From NCBI GenBank assembly GCA_005768755.1, contig VAFL01000016.1, positions 1 through 64,000 of the forward strand: a stretch of DNA of 64,000 bases. Direction: 5' to 3'. This stretch comes from Paracoccus denitrificans (lineage in GTDB: Bacteria > Pseudomonadota > Alphaproteobacteria > Rhodobacterales > Rhodobacteraceae). Under the pieces are notes generated by a model. The model saw only the letters and a list, made by a program, of their open reading frames with translations, did no database searches and was not told the origin of the DNA. The position numbers and the translations under genes were made by a program. Positions 8,518 through 16,719 of the stretch are shown here, piece by piece (within the stretch, counting starts at the first letter, position 1; every line of letters starts with the position of its first letter).

Positions 8518-9687
8518 TCAATTCGCCACGCCCCAGTCGGGCTGGGCTTCGTAGGCCTTGATCTCGCGGTTCACCAGCATGCCATCGGCATCGCGTTCGA
8601 CCGTGCGGATATAGACGTTCTGGACGATGTCGCGGGTCTCGGCATTGATGGTGACCGGTCCGCGCGGGCTTTGCCAGGACAGTCCCCTGACCGCATCGAT
8701 CGCTGCGGAACCGTCCTTCTGGCCCTCGGTGGCGCGGATCATCTCGTACAGCAGGTGGGTGCCGTCAAAGGCCGAAACCGTCGCAGGGTTGGGCTGTACG
8801 CCGGGATAGAGCTCTTCCAGTTTGGCGCGGAACGCTTCGTTCTCCGGCGATTCATGCGCGGCAGAATAGAAGTATCCGGTTTCCAGCCCGATCGCAGCAT
8901 CGCCCAGTGACTGAAGATCGGATTCCTGTGTTTCCGAGGTGCCAACAAAGGCAATCCCGGCATCGTCCAACCCGTTATCACGATAGGCATTGACGAAGCT
9001 GTAGGTGGGCGGACCGTAAGGAAGGAAGACGAACAATGCGTCAGGCTTTTTCAACTGGACGGATTGCAGGTAGGGTCCAAAATCCGTCGTCGAGAGCGGC
9101 ATCCGAATCGTTTCGAGAACTTCACCGCCACCTTCAGTGAAGGTCTCGACAAAGGCGGTTTCGGCGTCGATGCCGGGGCTGTAGTCCGACACCATCGTAA
9201 TGACGCTGCGATAGCCCTTTTCAAGGACGTTCTGGGCCGTCGGCACCGTTACCTGCGGCAAGGTATTCGAGGCACGAACGAAAAATTCCGATTGCGACAC
9301 CACACCAGAGCTTGAGGCATTGAAGATGACGACCGGCACCTCGGCCTGAGTGGCAAGAGGAGCCACCGCGTTCGCATTTGGCGAGAATACGAAACCGGCG
9401 AGATATTGCACGCCGTCGCGCGCAACGAGTTCCTGCGCGAGGGCGCGGGCACGGGCGGGATCGGCACCGGGCAGATCGCGCCAGACGAACTCGACATCGA
9501 TCCCTTCGGCGGGTGCGCCGTTCATCGCGACATAGGTTTCAACACCCTGCCGAAACGGCTCGCCGAAGGACCCGGCAAAGCCGCCCGAAAACGGCCCGAT
9601 CACGCCGACCTTTACGGTTTCCGCGATTGCCCCTGTCGAGATCGACGCAAGCGCCACCGACAGCATCAGTGATTTCAGTCTGGTCAT
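8518..9687 (-). CDS. Liv-type ABC transporter substrate-binding protein
   Basis: Periplasmic ligand-binding protein of the leucine-binding-protein (Peripla_BP_6) family, about 389 residues. A Sec signal (MTRLKSLMLSVALASISTGA, cleavage near AIAET) follows a GGAGGATGAA ribosome site at a 4-base distance. Typical features are VKVGVIGPFSGGFAGSFGEP at the mature N-terminus and ITMVSDYSPGIDAETAF at the start of the second lobe. Aromatic and acidic positions in this family vary with ligand, so none is assigned. It directly follows the demethylase gene after a small hairpin, which suggests it binds that enzyme's substrate. Confidence 0.92.
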   Translation of the reverse strand: MTRLKSLMLSVALASISTGAIAETVKVGVIGPFSGGFAGSFGEPFRQGVETYVAMNGAPAEGIDVEFVWRDLPGADPARARALAQELVARDGVQYLAGFVFSPNANAVAPLATQAEVPVVIFNASSSGVVSQSEFFVRASNTLPQVTVPTAQNVLEKGYRSVITMVSDYSPGIDAETAFVETFTEGGGEVLETIRMPLSTTDFGPYLQSVQLKKPDALFVFLPYGPPTYSFVNAYRDNGLDDAGIAFVGTSETQESDLQSLGDAAIGLETGYFYSAAHESPENEAFRAKLEELYPGVQPNPATVSAFDGTHLLYEMIRATEGQKDGSAAIDAVRGLSWQSPRGPVTINAETRDIVQNVYIRTVERDADGMLVNREIKAYEAQPDWGVAN

Positions 9688-9759
9688 TTCATCCTCCCAT
9701 TTGAACAAGACCTGCCGGGCCTCTCGCCATGGATGCGGAAGCAAGGCATCGGCCCGTCC

Positions 9760-9777
9760 GCCGCCCGTGAAGGCGGC
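9760..9777 (-). terminator. Small intercistronic stem-loop after the demethylase gene
   Basis: GCCGCC and GGCGGC form a 6-bp stem with a 6-base loop in the 102-base gap between the demethylase stop and the binding-protein start. There is no U-run. Likely an mRNA processing or stability element. Confidence 0.45.
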
Positions 9778-9789
9778 GAAAGGCTGATC

Positions 9790-11058
9790 TCAGTAGGACG
9801 CGCGGCGGTTATCAGGCTTGTAAGGGGCCGGTTGAACCGTCGCGCGGATCTCGATTTGCGGGCTGCCTGGCTTGCCCCAAAGGACCGTCACCTGAGTGCC
9901 AATCTCGGCCGCATCGACATCCATTGTTGCCAGCGACAGCATCTCGCGGAAAAAGTAGGAATATCCGCGCGAGGTCGTGACACCGACATCCTTGCCGTTT
10001 TTCAGGACACGGTCGGCATACATGACGCCCCGCTGATCGCGCGGCATTTCCATGAAGTCGAAAGGCTCGGCCGAGTTGAAGTAGGACGCGTAGACCTTGA
10101 CGACATCCTCGGGGTTCCAGACCAGAGTGCGGATGGTGCGCCTCGGGTTTGCCTTTTCCTCGGCAAGCGCATCGCGGCCGATGAAGTCGTGGCCAAGATG
10201 TATGCGGTTTGCCCAGCCAAGTTCGACCGGGCTTCGATACCAGTCCGAGACCTGCTGGCCTTCATAGCTTCCTGCCACGTTGAAGGTCGAGGCGAAGGAG
10301 GGCATCGCAGAACGGAACTCTTGCAGATAGTCTTTCATCTTCGGCTCGAAGATTGCCGGCAGATAATCCGTCACGATGGTCGGGAAACAGGCCTCAAGAT
10401 GGTTGATGAAGGCCGTACGACCACCGAGCTTACGGATGCCGAATTCCTGACCCGCCTCGACGATCGCGTCATAGACTTCCTGGCTGCGGTTGATATCGCC
10501 CTGAAGCTCGAATCCCAGTTCTCCGGCCATGCCCTGCCGCAGCGCGTTCACCTTGACGCCGGCGATCTCGATGTGACCGTTATGCATGAATTTGACGTCG
10601 CGCAGTTTGGTCCCCGCCGCCTTTTCGACAACGTGGATGGCGTTCGGTCCTTGCACTTGAAAATTGAACCAGTCCTCGGCAATCGCTTCTACGTCATAGT
10701 TGCCCTGGCGCAATTGGTAATCGACCCAAAAGGTACCGCGACCGAATAGCAGCAACTCATTCTCGGAAACGCGTGTGGTGACCCCCTCGGCAATGATCTT
10801 GCCGTTTTCATCCGTATGAATCGTGTGCTTCGACTGGTCGATATCGAACTTCTCGAAATTGTTGACCGTCACGTCGGAAAACAGCTTGAGGACATCGGGG
10901 CCACGAAAGCGACGCTCCCACAGGAAGGACCAGTCGCCAATATAGCAGGTGTCCTTCCAAGACATGCTTTCGTCCCGCCAGTCGGTATATTCAGGCTGGC
11001 CCCAGCGCGTGGTGAAGTAGCCTTCGGGCATGGCCCGAAGTTCAGCGAGATTGCTCAT
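9790..11058 (-). CDS. GcvT-fold THF-dependent demethylase (LigM/DesA type)
   Basis: A 422-residue aminomethyltransferase-fold protein. Unlike true GcvT (about 370 residues), its N-terminus (GYFTTRWGQPEYTDWRDE...WKDTCYIGDWS), LKLFSDVTVNNFEKFD and the central FQVQGPNAIHVVEKAAG, FMHNGHIEIAGVKVNALRQG, MAGELGFELQG blocks follow the layout of the LigM/DesA O-demethylases, which move a methyl group from a methoxy-aromatic acid to THF. By that precedent it would form 5-methyl-THF; a metF is not in the window, yet folD and purU are in the same operon, which would fit methylene-THF as product. Start at 11058 (MSNLAEL) has GGAGAG upstream. The substrate is inferred only from the family. Confidence 0.78.
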   Translation of the reverse strand: MSNLAELRAMPEGYFTTRWGQPEYTDWRDESMSWKDTCYIGDWSFLWERRFRGPDVLKLFSDVTVNNFEKFDIDQSKHTIHTDENGKIIAEGVTTRVSENELLLFGRGTFWVDYQLRQGNYDVEAIAEDWFNFQVQGPNAIHVVEKAAGTKLRDVKFMHNGHIEIAGVKVNALRQGMAGELGFELQGDINRSQEVYDAIVEAGQEFGIRKLGGRTAFINHLEACFPTIVTDYLPAIFEPKMKDYLQEFRSAMPSFASTFNVAGSYEGQQVSDWYRSPVELGWANRIHLGHDFIGRDALAEEKANPRRTIRTLVWNPEDVVKVYASYFNSAEPFDFMEMPRDQRGVMYADRVLKNGKDVGVTTSRGYSYFFREMLSLATMDVDAAEIGTQVTVLWGKPGSPQIEIRATVQPAPYKPDNRRASY

Positions 11059-11096
11059 TTCATCTCTCCGTTCCAAAATTCAGCGATGTAGGTTGG

Positions 11097-11846
11097 TCAG
11101 ACCCTGGATCGTCGGGCCTTCTTCTTCGTGGGTGACGTCACCCAGGGAATTTCCTGATCCTTTAGGGATTTCAGCAGTTTGAGATATTGCGCAGCGCCAT
11201 TGCTGTGCTCGGTCGCGACGGCTTGCGCACGCACAGGGTCGCGCAGCCGGATTGCTTCAGCGATGACTCGGTGCTGTTCCTGCGAGCTTTGCAGGATACG
11301 GCGCACACGCTCATGTTGCAGCGACAGTGAGTCGACGAAAGCATTCGGCGCTGCGAAAGGCAGACCATCCAACCTTTCCAAAGTCCAGACGACCATGTCA
11401 CTACCGGATGCTTGGCGAAGCAACCTGTGGAAGCGATCGTTCAGGCGCGCATACTCCTGCTGATCGATCTTCTCGTCGCTCGTATAGACAACTGCGTCGA
11501 GGTCCCCTACGCATTGATCAAGCTGGTCCAGCAAATCTCCGGGCACTTCACGCTCGGCAGCATATCGGGCGGCAAGTCCTTCCAGCGATCCCCTGATGGC
11601 TATTCCGTGATATACATCAGCCTCGGTAAAGCCACGCACAGCATAGCCAGTGGTTTCACGAGCCTCGATCATTCCCTCAACAGCGAGTTGCGCGAGCGCA
11701 GCCCGTGCTGGCGTCCGGGATACACCGAAACGCTCGACCAACATTGGTTCCGATATGCGATCGCCCGGCGAAAGTAATCCGTCAACGATCATGCCACGCA
11801 GACCGAGAACGGCTCGCATTGTCTGTGAACTGCTGCTGTCAGCCAT
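11097..11846 (-). CDS. GntR-family (FCD) transcriptional regulator
   Basis: Cytoplasmic one-component regulator of 249 residues. The N-terminal winged HTH is visible as LRGMIVDGLLSPGDRISEPMLVERFGVSRTPARAALAQLAVEGM (about residues 16-60), followed by an all-helical FCD ligand domain with RGSLEGLAARYAA and LNDRFHRLL motifs (His/Asp metal-site type). The basic tail TKKKARRSRV is unusual. It is the first gene of the demethylase/transporter operon and lies 38 bases before it. GTATAC-centred dyads just upstream are of the type bound by FCD regulators, so it probably represses its own operon until the substrate or a product is present. Confidence 0.9.
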   Translation of the reverse strand: MADSSSSQTMRAVLGLRGMIVDGLLSPGDRISEPMLVERFGVSRTPARAALAQLAVEGMIEARETTGYAVRGFTEADVYHGIAIRGSLEGLAARYAAEREVPGDLLDQLDQCVGDLDAVVYTSDEKIDQQEYARLNDRFHRLLRQASGSDMVVWTLERLDGLPFAAPNAFVDSLSLQHERVRRILQSSQEQHRVIAEAIRLRDPVRAQAVATEHSNGAAQYLKLLKSLKDQEIPWVTSPTKKKARRSRV

Positions 11847-11900
11847 GATCGATTCTCCCCTCGATACAACTGATAGCTTAGATTCGTGTAGGTAGCAAGC

Positions 11901-11963
11901 AAAACGTATACGTTTTCGCCAAATAGTCTGACTTTGTACTTATGTTACGCCTAAATCGTATAC
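11901..11963. promoter_or_regulatory. Two GTATAC-centred candidate GntR operators
   Basis: AAAACGTATACGTTTT at 11901-11916 is a perfect 16-bp palindrome. A second GTATAC core (AATCGTATACCTTT) lies at 11958-11963, 52 bp away centre to centre, about five helical turns. Both fall in an AT-rich stretch 55-120 bp upstream of gntR. FCD/VanR-type regulators commonly bind dyads with a central GTATAC, so autoregulation with DNA looping is plausible. Confidence 0.7.
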
Positions 11964-12056
11964 CTTTCCTCTCATTAACGTACCCAGAACCGTGTCGACG
12001 TGAAGTCCACTAAAATGGAGTAGAAAAACTCGGAGGCACTACATCTACCGCTTTAA

Positions 12057-12143
12057 TCAGCGCCACCAGTCGTTGTACTGCCTCGCCCAGGCATAGGGCG
12101 CACCCTTGTCGGGGCCGCACAAATGACAGTGCCAATCGGTCAT
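12057..12143 (-). CDS. 28-codon ORF coupled to a TetR remnant
   Basis: Starts with an ATGA overlap at the stop of the preceding TetR-like reading frame and encodes a short product beginning MTDWHCHLCGPDKGAPYAW, with a HCxLC pair that could bind metal. I do not recognise it. It may be the residue of a larger gene lost by deletion; the sequence downstream is AT-rich and non-coding. Confidence 0.25.
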   Translation of the reverse strand: MTDWHCHLCGPDKGAPYAWARQYNDWWR

Positions 12144-12667
12144 GGTGAACGCCGGACGCCACGCTCGCCTTCGGCGACAGCGCCGCGTTGAACCGCGACG
12201 TCCATAACGCTGCGGACAGCTCGCTCGATCATCGAGTCGTCAAGCGGGCGGCCAGTGAGAAAAGCACGAACATAAGTCACGCCAACCAGCATTTCCAAGA
12301 TATCGATGCCGTCGACATCATGCGAAACCTCGCCGCGCTGAATCGCCCGCTCAATGACTTGTGTTCCGATTCCGAACCGCGCGCCCCAGAACTGCTGCCA
12401 TAATTGTCGAGCAGAATCCTGACCGAGGTCCAACGAATGAATGTGGCGGAATAGGCGAAGGACTTCCGGACGCTCTAACAGAGCCACAACATTTCGCAGC
12501 AACTGTCGCAAGTCGCCTTCGAGGCTTCCCGTATCCGGGACCGGATTTTCAGAAGCTGCAAACACCGATATCGCGTCCATGATCAGATTTACCGGTGTCC
12601 CCCAGCCCTCAAGGCAGCGCCGAACAGTTTGAGGCGTGGTATAATGAACAGTAAACGGCAAATACAC
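12140..12667 (-). pseudogene. TetR-family regulator lacking its HTH domain
   Basis: The reading frame carries a TetR C-terminal ligand domain: LIMDAISVFAASENP, then GSLEGDLRQLLRNVVALLERPEVLRLF, WGARFGIGTQVIERAIQRGEV and DILEMLVGVTYVRAFLTGRPL. In intact relatives the WxxKxxLIMDAI segment is preceded by about 45 residues of helix-turn-helix. Here only some 28 unrelated residues (MYLPFTVHYTTPQ...) precede it, and no HTH is visible upstream in any frame. It therefore cannot bind DNA as a normal TetR and is best read as a decayed or truncated gene at a junction between two clusters. Confidence 0.65.
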
Positions 12668-12694
12668 GTGAGATCCTTGCAGATCCTCTGCCCC

Positions 12695-13165
12695 TCATGG
12701 CCCACGACATATGCCCGCCTTGACTCTCCTAATCGGGATCGAGCTTTCAATATTGGCAACGCAGGACAGTTTCGTCAGGCGGCGGATCAGGAAATCCTCG
12801 AATCCCGCCAGTCCGTCCGTTGCCACGCGCAGCAGATAGTCCCGGTTGCCGGTCATCAGCCAGCAATCCACGACCTCGGGAAAGTTCTGGATGGCGGTTT
12901 CGAACTCGGCCAGATCGCGGTCGACCTGCCGGTCGAGTTTCACCGAAACAAAGACCGATACCGGAAACCCCAGTGCCGCCTCGTCGATCAGCGCGGCATA
13001 GCCGGCGATGATCCCCGCCTCTTCCAGATGGCGGACGCGGCGGCCCACCGGCGTGGGACTGAGACCGACACGATCAGCCAGTTCCTGCAACGGCATCCTG
13101 CCCTGCTCGCGTAGGAGACGCAGGATTCGCAGGTCGAATTCATCAAGATTGGCGGTTACCACCAC
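12695..13165 (-). CDS. Lrp/AsnC-family transcriptional regulator
   Basis: 156 residues: N-terminal HTH (FDLRILRLLREQGRMPLQELADRVGLSPTPVGRRVRHLEEAGII) and a C-terminal RAM/AsnC domain (VSVFVSVKLDR...FPEVVDCWLMTGNRDYLLRVA). The GNRDYLL motif contributes to the amino-acid pocket at the dimer interface. It is divergent from the E1-type dehydrogenase gene with 118 bp between start codons, an arrangement like mdeR/mdeB of Pseudomonas putida. It probably senses an amino acid whose 2-oxoacid is the enzyme's substrate. Confidence 0.92.
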   Translation of the reverse strand: MVVTANLDEFDLRILRLLREQGRMPLQELADRVGLSPTPVGRRVRHLEEAGIIAGYAALIDEAALGFPVSVFVSVKLDRQVDRDLAEFETAIQNFPEVVDCWLMTGNRDYLLRVATDGLAGFEDFLIRRLTKLSCVANIESSIPIRRVKAGICRGP

Positions 13166-13190
13166 GAACCCCCTCTTTTAGGCAGATTTC

Positions 13191-13262
13191 CTGCGCCAGC
13201 CTGCCGCATTCGCGCGCAGAACGCGAGGACAAGCTGCGCAGTCGCCATTTATCCTGCGCAGG
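13191..13262. promoter_or_regulatory. Phased CTGCGCAG palindromes between lrp and the E1 gene
   Basis: CTGCGCAG occurs at 13234-13241 and again at 13254-13261 (inside the 10-bp palindrome CCTGCGCAGG, 13253-13262), exactly 20 bp apart. A related CTGCGCCAG lies at 13191-13199. Same-face repeats in a divergent intergenic region suit a multimeric Lrp-type regulator acting on both genes. Confidence 0.55.
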
Positions 13263-13283
13263 CAACCCTTGGGAAATTTCACA

Positions 13284-15659
13284 ATGACCGACACTATCGC
13301 CAGCGCCCATCTGAAGACCATCGAACAGCGCCTGCTGTGGCTGTCGCATTGGATGATCCACAATGCCAACCATCTGCGCCCCAAGACCGAGGGCATCAAG
13401 ATCGGCGGGCATCAGGCGTCATCAGCTTCGATGGTGTCGATCATGACCGCGCTCTATTTCAGCGCGCTGCGCCCCGAGGATCGGGTGGCGGTCAAGCCTC
13501 ATGCCGGGCCGCTGTTTCACGCGATTCAATATCTGATGGGCAATCTGGACCGCGAGAAGATGCAGAACTTTCGCGGCTTTGGCGGGGTGCAAAGCTATCC
13601 CAGCCGGACCAAGGATGTGGATGATGTCGATTTCTCGACCGGCTCGGTGGGCTTGGGCGTCGCCATCACCTCTTTCGCGTCGATGGTGCAGGATTACGTC
13701 GCCGGCAAGCCCTGGGGCCGCGATCTGCGCGCGGGCCGGATGATCGCGCTGATGGGCGATGCCGAGATGGATGAGGGCAATATCCACGAATGCCTGCAAG
13801 AGGGCTGGAAGCATGATCTGCGCAATGTCTGGTGGATCATCGACTATAACCGGCAATCGCTGGATGGCGTGGTGCGCGAAGGGCTGTGGAACCGGATCGA
13901 AAAGCTGTTTCAAGCCTTCGGCTGGGACGTGGTGCGGGTCAAATATGGCGTGTTGCAGCAGGCCGCCTTTGCCGAGCCGGGGGGCGAACGGCTGCGCGAC
14001 TGGATCGACGCCTGCCCGAACCAGCTCTATTCCGCGCTGACCTTCAGCGGCGGGGCGGAATGGCGCAAGCGGCTGATGGATGATCTGGGCGATCAGGGCG
14101 ATGTCACCGCGCTGATCGAGGCGCGCAGCGATGCCGATCTGGCCGCGCTGATGGAGAATCTGGGCGGCAATTGCGTCGAAACCATGGCGGCGCAATTCGC
14201 GGCCATCGACCATGACCGCCCGGTCTGTTTCCTGGCCTATACGGTCAAGGGCTGGGGCACGCCCATCGCCGGGCATAAGGACAATCACGGCGGGCTGATG
14301 ACCAAGGCGCAGATGCAGGACTGGCAGGCGCATATGGGCGTGCCCGAGGGTCAGGAATGGGAGCTCTTCGCCACCGTGCCCGACCCCGCCGCGCTGCGCG
14401 ATGCCCTGGGCCGCGTGCCCTTCTTCGCAGCCGGTACGCGCCGCCATCAGACGCCGGCTCTGACCGTGCCGGCCCTGTCCGCGTCCGCCGGGACGGAACA
14501 GTCAACGCAGGCGGCTTTTGGCAAGATCCTGGACGATCTGTCGCGCGGCGACAGCGATCTGGCGCAGCGGATCGTCACCATCTCGCCCGATGTGACCGGC
14601 ACGACGGGGCTGGGCGCATGGGTCAACCGGCGCAAGCTGTGGGCGCGGCGCCCGCGCGCCGATCTGTTTCGCGAACACAAAATCCCCTCGACCGCGAAAT
14701 GGGATTTCTCGCCCGAGGGCCAGCATATCGAACTGGGCATCGCCGAGATGAACCTGTTCCTGCAACTGGCCGCCGCCGGGTTGTCAGGCCCGCTTTTCGG
14801 CAAGCGGCTGATCCCGGTCGGAACGGTCTATGACCCCTTTGTCTGCCGGGGCCTCGATGCGCTGAACTATGCCTGCTATCAGGATGCGCGCTTCCTGATC
14901 GCGGGCACGCCATCCGGGGTGACGCTGGCCCCCGAAGGCGGCGCGCATCAGTCGATTTCGACGCCCCTGATCGGCATGGCGCAGGACGGACTGGCCAGTT
15001 TCGAACCCGCCTTTGCCGAAGAACTGGCCGCGATCATGGGCTGGTCCTTCGATTACATGCAGCGTGAAGGCGCGGGCACGCCCGACGCCCGCACCTCGCT
15101 GCCTGATGACAAGGGCGGCGCGGTCTATCTGCGCCTGACCACGCGGCCCATCGAACAGGCCGCGCTGCCGCCGGATGCCGCGCAAGGCGCCATCGACGGC
15201 GCCTATTGGCTGCGCAAGCCCGGCCCGAATTGCGAGGTCGTGATCGCCTATCAGGGCGCCGTCGCGCCCGAGGCCATCGCCGCAGCCGGCCTGATCGCCG
15301 AACATCGCCGCGACGTCGCCGTGCTGGCCGTCACCTCGGCCGACCGCCTGCATGCCGGCTGGACCGCCGCGCAACGCCTGCGCCGGCAGGGCCAGCGGGC
15401 CGCCAGCCATGCCGAAACGCTGCTGGCCACCCTGCCCTGCCATGCCAGCATCGTCACCGTGATCGACGGCCACCCCGCCACCCTGTCCTGGCTGGGCGGC
15501 ATCAAAGGCCATCGCGGAATCGCCCTTGGCGTCGACAGCTTCGGCCAGACCGGCACCATCGCCGATCTCTACCACCATTACGGCATCGACACGGCCGGCA
15601 TCGTTGCTGCCGTCGCGGCAATGACGGACGGCCCAGTAATAGTGCCGGTCTGGGCATAA
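13284..15659 (+). CDS. Homodimeric pyruvate-dehydrogenase-type E1 / transketolase-like 2-oxoacid dehydrogenase
   Basis: A thiamine-diphosphate enzyme of 791 residues. GIKIGGHQASSASMVSIMTALYF near residue 40 and KPHAGPLFHAIQYLMG are E1 (AceE-like) landmarks; GDAEMDEGNIHECL at about 158 with DYNRQ near 187 is the TPP/Mg2+ motif, and GIAEMNLFLQLAAAGL near 480 is the second-domain catalytic Glu region. It is shorter than AceE (about 880) and no E2 or E3 gene is adjacent. With the divergent Lrp it resembles MdeR-MdeB, where MdeB is a 2-oxobutyrate dehydrogenase E1. ATG at 13284 is preferred over an in-frame TTG at 13269. Actual substrate is not determinable here. Confidence 0.85.
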   Translation: MTDTIASAHLKTIEQRLLWLSHWMIHNANHLRPKTEGIKIGGHQASSASMVSIMTALYFSALRPEDRVAVKPHAGPLFHAIQYLMGNLDREKMQNFRGFGGVQSYPSRTKDVDDVDFSTGSVGLGVAITSFASMVQDYVAGKPWGRDLRAGRMIALMGDAEMDEGNIHECLQEGWKHDLRNVWWIIDYNRQSLDGVVREGLWNRIEKLFQAFGWDVVRVKYGVLQQAAFAEPGGERLRDWIDACPNQLYSALTFSGGAEWRKRLMDDLGDQGDVTALIEARSDADLAALMENLGGNCVETMAAQFAAIDHDRPVCFLAYTVKGWGTPIAGHKDNHGGLMTKAQMQDWQAHMGVPEGQEWELFATVPDPAALRDALGRVPFFAAGTRRHQTPALTVPALSASAGTEQSTQAAFGKILDDLSRGDSDLAQRIVTISPDVTGTTGLGAWVNRRKLWARRPRADLFREHKIPSTAKWDFSPEGQHIELGIAEMNLFLQLAAAGLSGPLFGKRLIPVGTVYDPFVCRGLDALNYACYQDARFLIAGTPSGVTLAPEGGAHQSISTPLIGMAQDGLASFEPAFAEELAAIMGWSFDYMQREGAGTPDARTSLPDDKGGAVYLRLTTRPIEQAALPPDAAQGAIDGAYWLRKPGPNCEVVIAYQGAVAPEAIAAAGLIAEHRRDVAVLAVTSADRLHAGWTAAQRLRRQGQRAASHAETLLATLPCHASIVTVIDGHPATLSWLGGIKGHRGIALGVDSFGQTGTIADLYHHYGIDTAGIVAAVAAMTDGPVIVPVWA

Positions 15660-15750
15660 TCACGTACCTCGCCATATCTTGCGAGTGACGGCCCATACGC
15701 GCGGCTAGCATCGTTGATCGATCATGCGTCGGTCGCGGAGGGACGAGCCA

Positions 15751-16719
15751 ATGCCGAAGAGCGCCTCACCAAAAACATCGGAGGAAAAGCCGCCTCCAAC
15801 CCCCGGCGCTGATGGCGCCTTGCGGATCGGTACGGGTCGCGCAACGGGTCATCACGGCGAATTTTTACAAGGCGTCTTCGAGGGCTCTGACGGGCGCCTT
15901 CATCGCGGGCTGATTACGCTGCCCATGGCGCGTGAAGTCTCCGTGGTGACCTTCTGGCCCAGGCCTGATGGCACAATCTCAACGCGCCCGGAGAACCGAA
16001 CAAAAGCCGCCCGTGCAGCCAAACTGGCTCTGACCCATCTCGGGCTTGCGCAGGCCGGCGGGGAATTGACAATCGAAAGCAGCATTCCAGTCAGTCACGG
16101 ATACGGTTCATCCACCGCGGATGTTGTGGCCGCAATTCGTGCGGTCGCTGATGCCGCTGGCAGGACCCTGCGGAGTGACACAGTTTGCAGGCTCGCGTCG
16201 GAGGCAGAGGGCGCAAGCGATGCGATTGCCTATGACAATCAGACTGTGCTCTTCGCCCAACGCGAAGGTCGAGCCATTGAACATCTCGGCGGAGAGCTTC
16301 CGCCGCTCGTCGTCATCGGCATTCGCACAATGTGTACGCCCATCGACACCTTGGCACTCCCTCCAGCCCGATACAGCCCGTTCGAGATCGAGATGTTTCG
16401 CGCCCTACGCGGCGCGGCCCGCCGCGCCGTCTCGCATCAGGACCCGCGCCTGTTGGGCAAACTTGCAAGTTGCAGCGCATGGATCAGCCAACGCCACCTT
16501 CCGAAACCGCAATTCCATGAGTTTGTCCAACTGGCCGAAGCACACGGCGCCTGTGGTGTTCAGGTGTCCCATAGCGGGACACTCATTGGGGCAATGTTCG
16601 ATGCCACGCAGAGCGGGCTCGAGGCTGAAATTCTGCCGTTCATGGATGCCGTTCAAGAAACCGGCAGGCGGAAGATCACAGCATTCGCGGTGAATGCCGA
16701 GTTGGATTTTCTGCCATGA
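15751..16719 (+). CDS. GHMP-family kinase (PduX/L-threonine-kinase-like)
   Basis: A 322-residue small-molecule kinase. ATGHHGEFLQGVF near residue 40 is the N-terminal GHMP substrate segment as seen in PduX-like proteins; PVSHGYGSSTADVVAAI near 113 is the Gly/Ser-rich ATP loop; the C-terminal GACGVQVSHSGTLIGAMFD corresponds to motif 3. Relatives phosphorylate the hydroxyl of threonine, homoserine or other small alcohols. GGAGGG lies about 8 bases before the ATG at 15751. The stop overlaps the next gene's start (ATGA), so kinase and PLP enzyme are made together. No cobalamin-pathway gene is nearby, so a cobalamin role is unlikely. Confidence 0.8.
   Translation: MPKSASPKTSEEKPPPTPGADGALRIGTGRATGHHGEFLQGVFEGSDGRLHRGLITLPMAREVSVVTFWPRPDGTISTRPENRTKAARAAKLALTHLGLAQAGGELTIESSIPVSHGYGSSTADVVAAIRAVADAAGRTLRSDTVCRLASEAEGASDAIAYDNQTVLFAQREGRAIEHLGGELPPLVVIGIRTMCTPIDTLALPPARYSPFEIEMFRALRGAARRAVSHQDPRLLGKLASCSAWISQRHLPKPQFHEFVQLAEAHGACGVQVSHSGTLIGAMFDATQSGLEAEILPFMDAVQETGRRKITAFAVNAELDFLP

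Noticed and set aside
15660..15750. CTCGC-N8-GCGAG hairpin after the E1 gene as a terminator
   Set aside because: Only a 5-bp stem with an 8-base loop and no U-run; too weak to list.
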